A DNA stretch of 64,000 nt, taken from NCBI GenBank assembly GCA_949987705.1, contig OX465281.1, forward strand, positions 164,996,393-165,060,392, written 5' to 3'. The translations under genes and the position numbers were made by a program. This document shows positions 1 to 10,938 of the stretch, one piece after another (the first letter of the stretch is position 1; the number at the start of each line of letters is the position of its first letter). The stretch is from Thereva unica. Taxonomy: Eukaryota; Arthropoda; Insecta; Diptera; Therevidae. The notes under the pieces are model-generated. The model did no database searches. It was not told the origin of the DNA and saw nothing but the letters and a program-made list of their open reading frames with translations.

Positions 1-64
1 CTCGGGAATAGACCGAGAATTAATATTAACAACTTTCCTTTTCCCTGTTCATGGAAAAGTTTTG

Positions 65-168
65 TTTTGTAATACTGAAAAGAAAAACTTCTTGGCGCGA
101 AATCGAGGATTTTTATTAACACATGATATCATCGTTGCACCGAAGTTTTTCTTTTCAGTATTACAAAA
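65..168. repeat. 27-bp perfect inverted repeat (hairpin)
   Basis: Arms at 65-91 and 142-168 are exact reverse complements over 27 bp, separated by about 50 bp. The arms are A/T-rich around the core TAATACTGAAAAG. This is a foldback structure, perhaps a short MITE end pair or a relic. I see no target duplication and no coding capacity. Positions 169-453 hold only AT-rich DNA in which I recognise nothing. Confidence 0.75.
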
Positions 169-453
169 AAAAGTTTTTTTCAAATTTAACGCTTTCGACA
201 TGGTTTTCTGTAGATTTTGGCATGCTGAAAACGATCCCGTTGTCCGATTTGCCCTATCATTCCATAGTTTTAAGATATTTAAAGCGCAAAAGTGCAAAAA
301 ACACGCTTTTTGGCACTTTTAGGTTAGGATTGCTCAAAATCCTGACGTGATAGAGCAATTTGGCCAACAGATTCGGATTCAGCGCGAAAAAATACTTAGG
401 ATACGACTATTAAATTGGAAAGGAGAAAAAATGACCCGTTTTTTGCAGACCAG

Positions 454-647
454 TGTTATTTATCTATTTTATTTTAAATTGTGTACTTAAGACATAAAAC
501 CGAATTATTTAAATAAAAGTGAATTATAATTTTAAAGTGAACTTTGCTCTTTTGCTTCTTTTTGCCAGTGTGTGCTGTAAATAGAGGCCAAATGGTGTTA
601 AATAATTTTCATTTGTTTTGAAGTAGTTTTTCTTTGAACAAAAAACA
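454..647 (+). repeat. Left (5') LTR of the non-autonomous element
   Basis: 194 bp beginning TGTTATTTATC and ending AAAACA. It matches 5458-5652 almost base for base, with a few substitutions and one inserted A near the start. The primer-binding site follows directly, so this is the 5' copy. Confidence 0.65.
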
Positions 648-649
648 TA

Positions 650-667
650 TGGTCCTTCGAGCCGGAT
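650..667 (+). other. Primer-binding site, tRNA-Tyr type
   Basis: TGGTCCTTCGAGCCGGAT is the complement of the CCA-ended 3' terminus of insect tRNA-Tyr. The same motif, with one mismatch, follows the 5' LTR of BEL element 1 at 21885. Confidence 0.7.
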
Positions 668-1090
668 GTGCTTCTAAGTGCAGTGCGTATTGTTTAAAAG
701 TTTCAGTGGAAGTAAAGTTCCTAAACTCATGCAACCATTCGAAGAATACTAGTGTCAACCATTCGTGTGAACCTAGTGCTCAGTGACTTTCTATTTTTAA
801 GACCAGTGTTTCACTTTATTATTTTCAAGGCAAGTCCCTCACCTATAGCAAGGTCTTACATACCAAGCTATTTTTATTTCGAGCCTGGTCTTAAAATTTA
901 TAATTTTCTTGAGGCAAGCCCCTCACTCATAGCAAGGTCTTACACGCCAGGCTATTTTTACATGAGCCTAGTTTTTTTTTTACATTTTTATTATTGAAAT
1001 GTTTCTTGAGGCAAGCCCCTCACCCATAGCAGGGTCTTACAAACCAAGCTATTTTTATATGAACCTAGTTCTTGCATTTTATTACCGAAC

Positions 1091-1940
1091 ATTCGAGCCT
1101 AGTTCTCAAATATATTATTTTCCCGAGGCACAGCCCTCAGTTCAATCAATTGTAAGGTTTTCATACCGAACAATTATTCGAGCCTAGTCCTCAAATATAA
1201 TATTTTCCCGAGGCACAGCCCTCACTTCAATCAATTGTAAGGTTTTCATACCGAACAATTATTCGAGCCTAGTCCTCAAATATATTATTTTCCCGAGGCA
1301 CAGCCCTCACTTCAATTAATTGTAAGGTTTTCATACCGAACAATTATTCGAGCCTAGTCCTCAAATATAATATTTTCCCGAGGCACAGCCCTCACTTCAA
1401 TCAATTCTAAGGTTTTCATACCGAACAATTATTCGAGCCTAGTCCTCAAATATATTATTTTCCCGAGGCACAGCCCTCACTTCAATTAATTGTAAGGTTT
1501 TCATACCGAACAATTATTCGAGCCTAGTCCTCAAATATATTATTTTCCCGAGGCACAGCCCTCACTTCAATCAATTGTAAGGTTTTCATACCGAACAATT
1601 ATTCGAGCCTAGTCCTCAAATATATTATTTTCCCGAGGCACAGCCCTCACTTCAATCAATTGTAAGGTTTTCATACCGAACAATTATTCGAGCCTAGTCC
1701 TCAAATATATTATTTTCCCGAGGCACAGCCCTCACTTCAATTAATTGTAAGGTTTTCATACCGAACAATTATTCGAGCCTAGTCCTCAAATATATTATTT
1801 TCCCGAGGCACAGCCCTCACTTCAATCAATTGTAAGGTTTTCATACCGAACAATTATTCGAGCCTAGTCCTCAAATATTAATTTCCCGAGGCACAGCCCT
1901 CACTTCAATTAATTGTAAGGTTCTCATACCGAACAATTAT
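1091..1940. repeat. 85-bp tandem repeat array
   Basis: About ten copies of an 85-bp unit, with the motif ATTCGAGCCTAG starting at 1176, 1261, 1346, 1431, 1516, 1601, 1686, 1771 and 1856. Units also contain CCCGAGGCACAGCCCTCAC and a TTCAATCAATTGTAAGG block. Copies differ by only a few bases. Positions 820-1090 hold more diverged relatives (GAGGCAAGCCCCTCAC with AAGGTCTTACA). The array sits just inside the 5' LTR, so it forms the leader of the putative element. Short ORFs across it are by-products of the repeat. Confidence 0.9.
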
Positions 1941-2740
1941 TCGAGCCTTGCCCTCATCTATATTATTCTCCCGAGGCAAAGCCCCTCTCTTCAATCAATT
2001 GCAAGGTTCATACTGAACTCGAGCCTAGTTTCCTGACTTTGAAACAATTGTAAGGTTTTCATACCGAACAATTATTCGAGCTTTGTTCTCAGATATATTA
2101 ATTTCCCGAGGCACAGCCCTCACTTAAATCAATTGTAAGGTTCTCATACCGAACAATTATTCGAGCCTAGTCCTCATCTATGTTATTCTCCCGAGGCAAA
2201 GTCCCTCTTTTCAATCAATTGCAAGGTTCATACTGAACTCGAGCCTAGTTTCATGACTTTGAATCAATTGGAAGGTTTTCATACCAACCCAATTTATTAC
2301 AATCTCGAGGCAAGTTCCTCACCTGTTGCAAGGTCTTAAGCACAAAGCAAATTTATATGAGCCTAGTCCTCAATTATAGTATTGTCCGAGGAAAGTCCCT
2401 CATTTTAGATCAAATCAATTGGAAGGTTTTCATACCAACCCAATTTATTACAATCTCGAGGCAAGTCCCTCACCTGTTGCAAGGTCTTAAGCACCAAGCA
2501 AATTTACATGAGCCTAGTCCTCAACTATACTATTTTCAGAGGCAAGTCCCTCATTTAAAATTAAATCAATTGGAAGGTTTTCATACCAACCCAATTTATT
2601 ACATACTCGAGGCGAGTTTCTCACCTATATCAACTTCTTCCACACCAAGTGTTTATAATAGTTTAATTCTTACATATACGCTCAATTTACTAGAGCTTAG
2701 TTTTAACTCATTAATTTCAGGGGATAACGCCCTAACTTTG
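1941..2740. repeat. Degenerate continuation of the 85-bp array
   Basis: The same modules (GAGGCAAGTCCCTCA, GAGCCTAGTCCTCA, CAATTGGAAGGTTTTCATACC) recur with variable spacing and more substitutions. The last recognisable module is near 2640, with weak similarity to about 2740. Confidence 0.7.
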
Positions 2741-5457
2741 ATCAAGTGCAAGTGATGCATTCGTGATAAAATCAATTTATAGTTGTTTTTCAAGGTTTGT
2801 GATTAACTAGTTCAACATGTTTACAGAAACCCTACCTAAATTAAAATTAATTTCATCTCCTAATAATTGTAATGTCTTTCTTAGCTCATCTAAACCAATT
2901 TGCTACACAAGTAATTCGTTAATCAATGTTAACTCATTAAATTTTCAAAATAATATGTTACCTACAATTAGCCACAAGGATACTGTGAAATACTCAACTG
3001 CTACGGAAACAGTTAGAAGTGAACGCATCGCAAGCATCTCAATGCAAGGAACGATTTCCAACGCCCACCGCAACCGTACTTTATTAATATTTCTTCAAAA
3101 TAACCCTCATATTCTAACTTTCCTAACAATATTCTACCCAGTCAATAAATGCCAGTAACTCAAACAATACAACTTTAACTACTTCATAAAATAACTATGA
3201 TCCCTTTCAAATTCAATAGTCCTCGAATTGCAGGTAAATTAATACAACAACCTGCACAACTGCGCACTGTGCAATCTCAGGGGATGATTTCATATCCTCC
3301 TTTAAAATCAGAACAACCATAATTAACCTACATAACAACTGGCTATAATTTATGCCTTGAAATACAGTACAGAATTCAACTTTCTTTACCGCCGTTAACT
3401 TATATGAAACACAATCATATAAATCCCACATATATTAAATCTTAAAAAAAAAAATATTATTTTCTTTTAACATAATGAGAATTTCAACAGGTATCAAACT
3501 AATTACACGCCCTGTACTGAGGATTACGCATTCCCAGTCTGAAAATTGATTCCTAATATGTAAACCAAATCTAACCTAATGTCCGTTAAACTAATCGAAT
3601 TTGATTTCTTCAGTCTATCCACTCTGCTTCATTTTCAAATTTAGTTGTACAAATCTCTTCATTAACAGCCTCAATAGTCATTTAACCTTAAACTTGAAAT
3701 TAAATCAGCTGTAACTAAATTCCTTATAATAAAATTTTTTCTAACAGTTGAATATTAACAATTCTGTTACCATAAAAGGTTCGCTCTCTCAAACCCCTTT
3801 GTTATCAATTAATTATTTGTCACAGCTCTCTTTGAACAACTCATACCGATCATTGCATATACTATGTACGAAAACGCAAACAAATATGGTACAAAGTTCA
3901 AAACAGTCGAGTCATAGGATCATCTTCTCTTACAAAGACGTGACCGAGATCGATAATGAGATAAAAAGAAATTCAGGAAATTACTTTCATTGAGATAATT
4001 AAAATTCATATTTTTGGCCACTCAGTTGATTTCTCAAGATGTTAGTGAAAATTATATGCACTACACAGTATATAGAAACCAATTACTTAAAATGATAAAA
4101 TTTCAATTTCATGCGTTTCTTAAGGATAAGATATTCCTGACAGGATAAATTAACACAATTAGTTTATATTGTTTTGCTTTCCTTTAGCCAATCCCATTGA
4201 TCATTTACCTATTCAATTCTAGAATTATTGTTATTGTTGATATGCTACTTAGTTTGAAACGATGAAGATAATAACTATGCTGAAACGAAAATTTTCATTT
4301 AAATATTTATTGCAAACGTCCCGACGCAAAATGCGTTTTCATTTTAGTAATGGAGACACTATTAAAATTAAGGTATCGCAAAACGGACTAATAAAAGTTA
4401 CTTGATTCTAAAGTCATTGTTTATTTATTTATTGCTTCTCTATTTCCTCTTCTCTCATTCTATTGCCTGCCTGCCTGCCTCACGGTCTAAATAGTCACCT
4501 CCTTAAAAAAATACTTTTAAATATTTTTTTTTAAAGCACTGCAATGTCTGTAAGTAGGAAAAAATGACTTTGTTGATGTATCTTTTTTTATTCCAAAGTA
4601 CTTTGTACTTTTAAGTTAAATAAAAAGGTAACGGTACACGAGACCCAATTTTTTTTTTTACCAAAAAATTGTCCACATCAAAATATACGTTGTGTGTAAA
4701 TTTCATCAAAATTGGTGAAATAACACAGGAGTTATCACCTGTTCAATTATTGAAAAAACGGTACTTTAGAGTGGAATTACAGGATAACGGGACTTGAGCG
4801 ACACTTTTTGTTTTCACAGTTGGAATGTACATAATTAACTGTACTTTGTGTAAAAATTTCATCAAAATCGGAGGTGGGTACTGGTATACTGTAGTATTAC
4901 CGTAATTTCTAATTCCTTTCTCCTTCGACCTTGATTTTAACAATCCCTTTGTCCGCAACCAAATTAAAGTTCAAGGCCAACTTTCAAGGTCAGGTGAGTA
5001 CTTAATTACAACAATACAATATTCATATTTTCATAATTTTTTTTCCTTTTCTTAAATAAATAATATTTGATATGGTGAACGATTTTTTTACGATTTCCTT
5101 GATTCGTTACAATAATAATTTTAATTTCGTTTCTCTGCTTTAAACTTGAAGTGATTTAGTTATCAACGTGGATGAGGATTTTAATTAATTTGATATTTAG
5201 TTTCCATCGTTGTTGAGGTGATTAAGTGGATTGTATTTTCTAGCTAACAACGTTGATGAGGGTGATTAATTATATATTTGAGTGGATGTTCACATCCAGT
5301 GAATATAGTAAAATTTAACTCAAGCTTATAAATTAACCTTTTCTCTAATTCTTATCTATTACTTTCTTTAATAACTGCAAAGCTCTTGAATGTTTAAAAT
5401 GCTCCTGAATGTTTAAAATTTCTTCAAATTTAATAATATTAATTAAGTGAATTATAT
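2741..5457. other. AT-rich interior, no recognisable gene
   Basis: The longest ORF (2817-3158, 113 codons) is Asn/Ser/Thr-rich and low in complexity, and I do not recognise it. A pair of related segments near 4690 and 4845 shares the phrase AATTTCATCAAAAT followed by a C/GGG sequence, a frequent motif in insect repeats. A short (CTGC)n-like run occurs near 4467. I see no polypurine tract before 5458. Confidence 0.5.
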
Positions 5458-5652
5458 TGATTATTTATCTATTTTATTTTGAATTGTGTACTTAAGACAT
5501 AAAACCGAATTATTTAAATAAAAGTGAATTATAATTTTAAAGTGAACTTTGCTCTTTTGCTTCTTTTTGCCAGTGTGTGCTATAAATGGAGGCCAAATGG
5601 TGTTAAATAATTTTCATTTGTTTTGAAGCAGTTTTTCTTTGAACAAAAAACA
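5458..5652 (+). repeat. Right (3') LTR of the non-autonomous element
   Basis: 195-bp copy of the left LTR. It starts TGATTATTTATC, ends AAAAAACA, and directly abuts minus-strand Helentron endonuclease coding sequence at 5653. Confidence 0.6.
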
Positions 5653-5908
5653 CTGACTAAGCGATAGCGTTTGTGGTAACTTATCATCCGCATGAGTTGT
5701 TAAAATGTTAGCAGAGTCATCATTATTTTGGTAGATAGCTACTCCGCGTCCGCCAGCTGTAACTTCAGGTCGCTTAAATTTAGCAATACAATTGAATTTT
5801 TCATCCATGTTTCTGATAAAAGTAATACATTAATTTCTCTACAACTTGGTCGCCTAAATCTTGTACGTGTGCACGTATACTTTGACAATTTAGCAAGAGT
5901 ATTGATAA
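5653..5908 (-). pseudogene. Helentron endonuclease (EEP family) N-terminal fragment
   Basis: The minus-strand reading after the helicase enters LSILLLNCQSIRAH, the opening beta-strand of EEP endonucleases, where Asn binds the metal site. After a frameshift near 5805 comes AGGRGVAIYQNN, the second conserved strand. The GDFN motif, the active-site His and the C-terminus are absent because the sequence ends at the LTR boundary (5653). The better preserved relative at 32380-34597 supports the call. This fragment is inactive. Confidence 0.75.
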
Positions 5909-7462
5909 TCCTGGTCTATTTGATATAAAATCTGATATTGCAGAAGTGATCGTTTGAACACGGTTTAAATACAGCCTCTTGAATTCATTTTGTAGGTCTG
6001 TTATCGATACTGCATCTTTTCGCCCATGATAGAATCTATTACTATCATCTTTTACTCTTGACAAAGCAACGTGAACTAATTGTTGGCTATGAGCTCGATT
6101 ATATTCATACACAATCTCCTGAAAATTTCCAAATTAGGATTTATGGATTGTAATTGCACATGCAGAAACGATGGGAAAATGGTTTCGTTTTACTTTTAAA
6201 GTTTTGTTATTATTTAAACATATAGTTGCTGTTCTTCTAGCGATTGGTACAGCATTTCGATTGATATTATGTTCAATCATAAAACTAGATAACTTCTTCC
6301 GAAGCTTGACTCCTGTGTTTGCGTTGTTTTCAAATTCAAGCCAAATTCGAGAAACCTCTCCATTTTCATCCTTATCAATGTGACACAATTTTCCAACTGC
6401 ACCATTAGCTAATCCATCCGACACGTCTACATTCGTAGCTAAAATATAATATTTATCTAAAACGAGTGTTAACATATATGGCAAACCTCCAGTATCGATC
6501 GTTGACATTTTATGGAGTTTCTGCTTAACGAATGTTTGCTGCTCTTGATTATGACACCCGCTATAAATATCTCTAGCTACAGAAATAATTTTATTTGGTG
6601 CATTATTTAATACTAAGTTATTGTAGTTCTGTACGGAGTCGTTGGATAGAAAAAGACGCATTCCATGTGGGCACAATGTATGTTCTCACATGTTCTCTTG
6701 TAAAAAATCGTGTTTCAATCAATGCTAACTCATGATTCTCGAGTTTTTCTCCATTACCAATTTTCGTAAGTAAATTCGAAAATGCCAGATTTGCTTGTCT
6801 CATTACTTGTGTCAATTCATAAAATTTAAGATCGCGCCACAAAGTTGGTCCTGCAATTCTTTGTTTAATTTGCTTATAAATTGGAGTTGCTCTCACCGGT
6901 GGTAGCTGTCGTAAATCTCCAATTAATACAATATCTAAACCTCCAAAGTTTACGTTGAAATTACCCGTAATTTGCTTAAGACGTGAATCCACTTGAGCTA
7001 ATAATTCGGCTCCAATCATACTAATTTAATCGATAATGATCACTTTAACATATCGAAAGAGTGACCTGTATTGATGCGCGACTTCTACACTCAATGGTAA
7101 CAATTTAGAAAGAGAAATCTTCAGTGCTGTATGAACTGTTATTCCGTCAATTGCAACAGCTGCTTTCCCTGTCGATGCACAGGTTTATAAGCATTGCAAA
7201 ATCCATCATTATCCGAATATATATATAACTCCATTACTAATTTAATTACAAAAGTTTTTCCGCATCCTGCCGGCCCAGTGAAGAATATTTGCAGATGAGT
7301 GTCGTTAGAGGATAATAATTTATAAATAATATGTAATAATATTTCTCGCTGCTTTTCATTGGCCATTCTCATCGCATTACAAAATTGAGCATTAGTCCAG
7401 TAAAATGGTGCAGAAAAAAGGCCCAACTGTGCATTTTCTGAAAACAGCAATTTTTTTTTCAT
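5909..7462 (-). pseudogene. Helentron Pif1-like superfamily 1B helicase
   Basis: This helicase unwinds DNA during rolling-circle transposition. Motifs run in order on the minus strand: ANEKQREIL upstream of Walker A GPAGCGKTF (about 7262), Walker B around VIIID (about 7035), motif III GDLRQLPPV (about 6920), TNVDVSDGLANGAVGKL (about 6410), the motif V-like SACAITIHKS (about 6140) and motif VI VALSR (about 6070). The Walker B glutamate codon, expected directly after the Asp, is a TAA stop at 7026-7028. Further frame breaks lie near 7150, 6650 and 6120. It is a dead copy, but motif order and spacing are preserved. Confidence 0.85.
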
Positions 7463-8836
7463 TGTGTAGGGGGGTTGGTTGGGAGTATAAAACCGAGTTT
7501 TCGGGATCCGGACACGTGACGTTCGGCCGCCATCTTGTTTTTAGTGTAAAAAATGGTTTGTCTTATATCTCGGAAACCGTGAGACCTACAGAATTTTTGT
7601 AAATACATTTTTTTTAGATAATCAAATTATCTACAACTTTTGCAAATAATGTTTTTTCGTAATATTAATAATAAAAAAGATATGGATGAAAAATGACAAC
7701 AATTTTAGGGGTGACGAACTTTAAAGCGCTATAACTCTTTTATTATTGATTTTACATAAAAATTGCCTTAGAGCTTTTTTGTAGAGCATTTTATTACGAA
7801 TAATTTGATGTGGTCATTTATTGAATTTGGGTTGTTATTGATTTTAATGCAGTGCCAAACGAAGTTACGTCCAAGGTAAATGTATTTTTTTATACAATTT
7901 TTTTGACGGTATTTTATGGCATTTTTCTGCATACCGTGTTGGAGTAAAAAGTTTTACTCATTTTTAAAATATGAAAATTGAATGAATTGGTCATTTTAGT
8001 TGTAAGTAATAAATGGCTAATTTTGAAACAAAAAAAAATGTATCGTAAGTCGTCCATTCACAGGTATAAAAAAGATGTATTTCTTTATACAAGTTTTTAT
8101 GGTGGAAGATTTCTGTGATTTTTCTATGGAAACCTCAGACCAACATGTCGATCACAGAGATTCACAAGTACTTCGGGACAATGAGGACGTAGAAAAATTA
8201 GACCATTGGCTTGCATCGCATGAACCATTTTTGGAGAGATCGGAATTAATTTCAATTTTTACCGGTGTCGTTGCTCATGATAGCGTTAATTGCTACCGCG
8301 CGATCGAGATTGGAGATGCATTAATTTCTCAAAATATTGGAGCACATTTTCAAGACTTATCATACAAGAGAAAGAACAAAGTACTTCCTTTGAGTGCGCT
8401 TTCGAGTTCGATTGAGGTGGAGAAAACTCCAGTCGTTATAAATCCCTTGCTTCTCTTTCAACGAATGTGTGTGTCGAAGGAGTCTATTGGTCAAATGAAG
8501 CAATATTTTGAGTATGAACTCGCCCCTTTCCCATTATCTTTGTTTTCTGAGGAAGGTATGCGAAAGGGCACTAAATCCACGTTGTTTAACGCCTTCGCAC
8601 CGCTTGATGATCCCGTTGACCTTGGGTCAAATAAACTTTTTGTAATCGATGGCGGATATCTTCTGCACGCTGTTGTATGGGACCGAAATGTATCATTTCA
8701 AATAATTTTAGACAAATACGTAAAGTACGTTCGAAGTCATTACGATTCTAACGTGATAATTATATTTGACGGTTACTCAGATGATCCAGACATCGCTGGT
8801 ACTAAGTCATGGGAGCGCCTTAAGCCCGGTACCCAC
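7463..8836 (+). mobile_element. Insert in the Helentron carrying an uncharacterised ORF
   Basis: This block replaces the part of the Helentron between Rep and helicase. It starts near GTGTAGGGGGGTTGG and is non-coding to about 8070, with phrases common in insect repeats (ATATCTCGGAAACCGT, GCGCTATAACTC). It then carries the 8075 ORF and is cut off on the right by a MITE. No terminal inverted repeat can be paired because the right end is lost, so the element class is unknown and calling it a single mobile element is an inference. Confidence 0.4.
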
Positions 8837-8887
8837 TTGTTGCAAACCGGCGTTTCGTATCCCTGTATCGTTTCAATTGTTGATTGA
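8075..8887 (+). CDS. Uncharacterised multicopy-family protein, 3' end replaced by a MITE
   Basis: Uninterrupted ORF of 270 codons starting at ATG 8075. I recognise the pattern LDHWLASHEPF, then NPLLLFQRM, YELAPFPLSLFSEEGMRK, VIDGGYLLHAVVW and IIIFDGY as a family seen in many copies in arthropods and other invertebrates, but it has no function that I can name. The two Asp-containing hydrophobic strands (VIDGG, IIIFDGY) resemble the metal-binding strands of PIN/FEN-like nucleases. That is an inference only. From codon 255 on (position 8837) the frame reads into the MITE, so the native C-terminus is lost. The N-terminus may also be incomplete, since an upstream exon is possible. The intact frame in otherwise decayed surroundings suggests a fairly recent insertion or constraint. 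Confidence 0.6.
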   Translation: MYFFIQVFMVEDFCDFSMETSDQHVDHRDSQVLRDNEDVEKLDHWLASHEPFLERSELISIFTGVVAHDSVNCYRAIEIGDALISQNIGAHFQDLSYKRKNKVLPLSALSSSIEVEKTPVVINPLLLFQRMCVSKESIGQMKQYFEYELAPFPLSLFSEEGMRKGTKSTLFNAFAPLDDPVDLGSNKLFVIDGGYLLHAVVWDRNVSFQIILDKYVKYVRSHYDSNVIIIFDGYSDDPDIAGTKSWERLKPGTHLLQTGVSYPCIVSIVD

Positions 8888-9209
8888 TACGAACAAAATA
8901 GGAACCCAAATTTTTCGTGTATCATCACTGCGTATCGAATCATCCAGCCTTTATCATGTTTGATGCGGGAGCGCGATACGGTTATCTGGTCAGTGTGTGA
9001 TTTGAAGTGACGATGAACAGGATACGCGCATGCCCGTCCACACTTCCTCCTAAAGCGTATCGTATCATTCCTTTGATGTGACGGAGAAAAACCGCTAAAT
9101 GAGAGATCGGGTTTGGATTGTATCATTTCGCACATTTTGAAACGAAGCGTTGCAATTTTTTTAGAAAAAAATTTAAAGAACGGTGATACGAAACGCCGGT
9201 TTGCAACAA
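8837..9209. mobile_element. 373-bp MITE with 25-bp perfect terminal inverted repeats
   Basis: Ends 8837-8861 and 9185-9209 are exact reverse complements. The outer bases are TTGTTGCAAACC and the inner ones end CGTATC. The interior has no coding potential but many GTATC/GATAC motifs in both directions, a subterminal-repeat pattern typical of hAT-like non-autonomous elements. I could not define a target duplication. Insertion here truncated the adjacent ORF. Confidence 0.75.
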
Positions 9210-10938
9210 TTTTCATTTTCTTCATTCGCACGGATTTGAACATATCGTTTTTTATAATCATTGAAACCAACTTCTGAATCTTTCAATGGTATAAGAGTCA
9301 TTGTCTATTTACATGGCATAAAGGGTGCTTCAAATCTACAGTTTTGAGCTTTCTTAGAACTAATCTTTTTGTAGCAAGTGAATGTATGATTATGTACTTG
9401 TAATTTAATATTATCTGAAGCTTCTGTTGAAGTCACTGATATTAAACTGTCTATCAATTGGACTTCATCACTGTAGTTTTCATTTAAAGCATCTTCTGGA
9501 GCATTATTATCTAACCAAAGTAGGATGTGAGCGTGAGGACTTCCACGATGCTGGAACTCAATACGTTTAAAACAATGTCGGACTCGATATTTGCCAAAAG
9601 GACTACATTTCTTGGATTGTAATAATTTCATAACAACATTCACTAATTTATTAAAATATGTAAATTACGCAAGTTACGGCATCTTCATTAATTAAAGTTC
9701 TCTTTTCCATGAAGTGTAGTTGGGATATCATGTCATCTGAAATTTCAGCATTGTTTTTGAATCTATATAAACTTTTGATCAAATCTGGCCAACCTATTTC
9801 ATTTGCGCTTAAAGTCAAAAATACTGTTGGTTTTCCAAGTTGTCTGATCATAGCGAAAAGGTCTTTCTTTCTATTTGACCAATACCAAGTAGAATTAGGG
9901 ATGGATCGTAAAAAGGCAAGATTTTTTTCCAGAAAATTGTTGATGTAATCTTCAGAATGACTTTCCTCTCTTGTAATAGTGGTATTTTTGCCAACGTGTT
10001 TGAAAGCCACAGTAAAAGAATCGCGCACCCTGCCATATATAGTTAATGGTATGGCGTAACACCGCGTCTGTGTGATCGCCTCAATTCACTAGTGGCCATC
10101 ATGAAAGGGGTAACAGTAATGCCTTCGCGGAAGCGTCGGAAATGTCCAAGATAAATTGAAGGAAGTGACAATTCTTCTGCATGCTCATCGAACAGTAGGC
10201 TTATCGGTAGGTTTCTCTCACCTGGAGCTATTCTCAAATACAGATCATCATTCCAAATAATAGTTTGCTGTTGTGCTGTTAGACTTTCCTCAATTGGTAT
10301 ACTCTCTGCAATATTATCTCTTACTTTTTCAGTTCCTTCTTCTCCTTCATGTTCAGTTCTTATAAGAACATTCTCTGCAATATTCTTTCCTTGATTGTCA
10401 ACTAAATCATCTATCAGTATCGGTGCTTCCTCATTATTGAAAAATGTTTCATCCACACTAATGCCATAAGCTTTATACAGTGGAGTTTGAATTAAATAAG
10501 TAAGCCATTCTTTAATTGTTCTTTTGTTGACTAAACCATGCAAATAACTAGATTTGTGGATCTTTTTACGTTTAATATGTACATAAACACAATGATCGTC
10601 GTCGATATTTCTAGGCAATCTGTTGACCATGGGATTAACTTCAACTGGAACATTAATAACTTGACCATAAATACCGAACTGTCCTTGACGTAGTCTACGA
10701 ATTTGCATAAAAGGAATTCTGGGAGATAGTAGCCTCTCGGAAACTAAATCTAACGGATACTAAAGCCATTATATACCAACATTTGCGGAATGCTATTTTT
10801 TCGTATGGTCATTTTGCATGAGGCACATACTTTAACTTCTTGCACATGTACACCGGGGAGAATTTTTTGTATAAGCTCTACATTACTATCGCTAATTTTC
10901 TTCAAATCATTTTTAAACCACAATCGCAAACTGAGCAA
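9210..10938 (-). pseudogene. Helentron Rep protein (HUH nuclease) core
   Basis: Rep nicks and joins single strands in rolling-circle transposition. On the minus strand: a Cys-rich start with CSVC and LWFKNDL (about 10930), a DUF6570-like block with VNVPVEVNP-type sequence and LPRNIDDD (10708-10450), the Helitron-like N domain with FLTLSANEIGWPDLI (about 9830), then QHRGSPHAHILLWL (about 9540), whose His-x-His pair is the HUH metal site. Frame breaks occur at 10907-10938, 10750, 10040, 9650 and 9313. The catalytic tyrosine region expected downstream is absent because the copy ends at the MITE. It is inactive. Confidence 0.85.

Larger units (their letters stand above)
454..5652 (+). mobile_element. 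Putative non-autonomous BEL/Pao-type LTR element
   Basis: Two near-identical direct repeats (454-647 and 5458-5652) begin TG and end CA, as LTRs do. Two bases after the first lies an 18-nt match to the complement of the 3' end of insect tRNA-Tyr, a primer-binding site of the type also seen in BEL element 1 here. The roughly 4.8 kb between holds an 85-bp tandem array and AT-rich DNA but no gag, protease, reverse transcriptase or integrase that I can recognise. That combination suggests a large non-autonomous retrotransposon derivative mobilised in trans. Weak points: the flanks (ACCAG left, CTGAC right) show no target duplication and no clear polypurine tract precedes the right LTR. The right LTR abuts a Helentron endonuclease fragment. 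Confidence 0.55.

Noticed and set aside
1091..1940. CRISPR-like array
   Set aside because: Units are contiguous and near identical through their full length, with no unique spacers, and the genome is eukaryotic. The same applies to 12551-13510, 22560-23260 and 34598-37400.
2817..3158. 113-codon ORF as a possible gag
   Set aside because: Low-complexity composition, no gag motif or Cys knuckle, and no supporting frame downstream.
454..5652. A 5-bp target duplication around the left LTR element
   Set aside because: Left flank ACCAG and right flank CTGAC do not match; I report the element without it.
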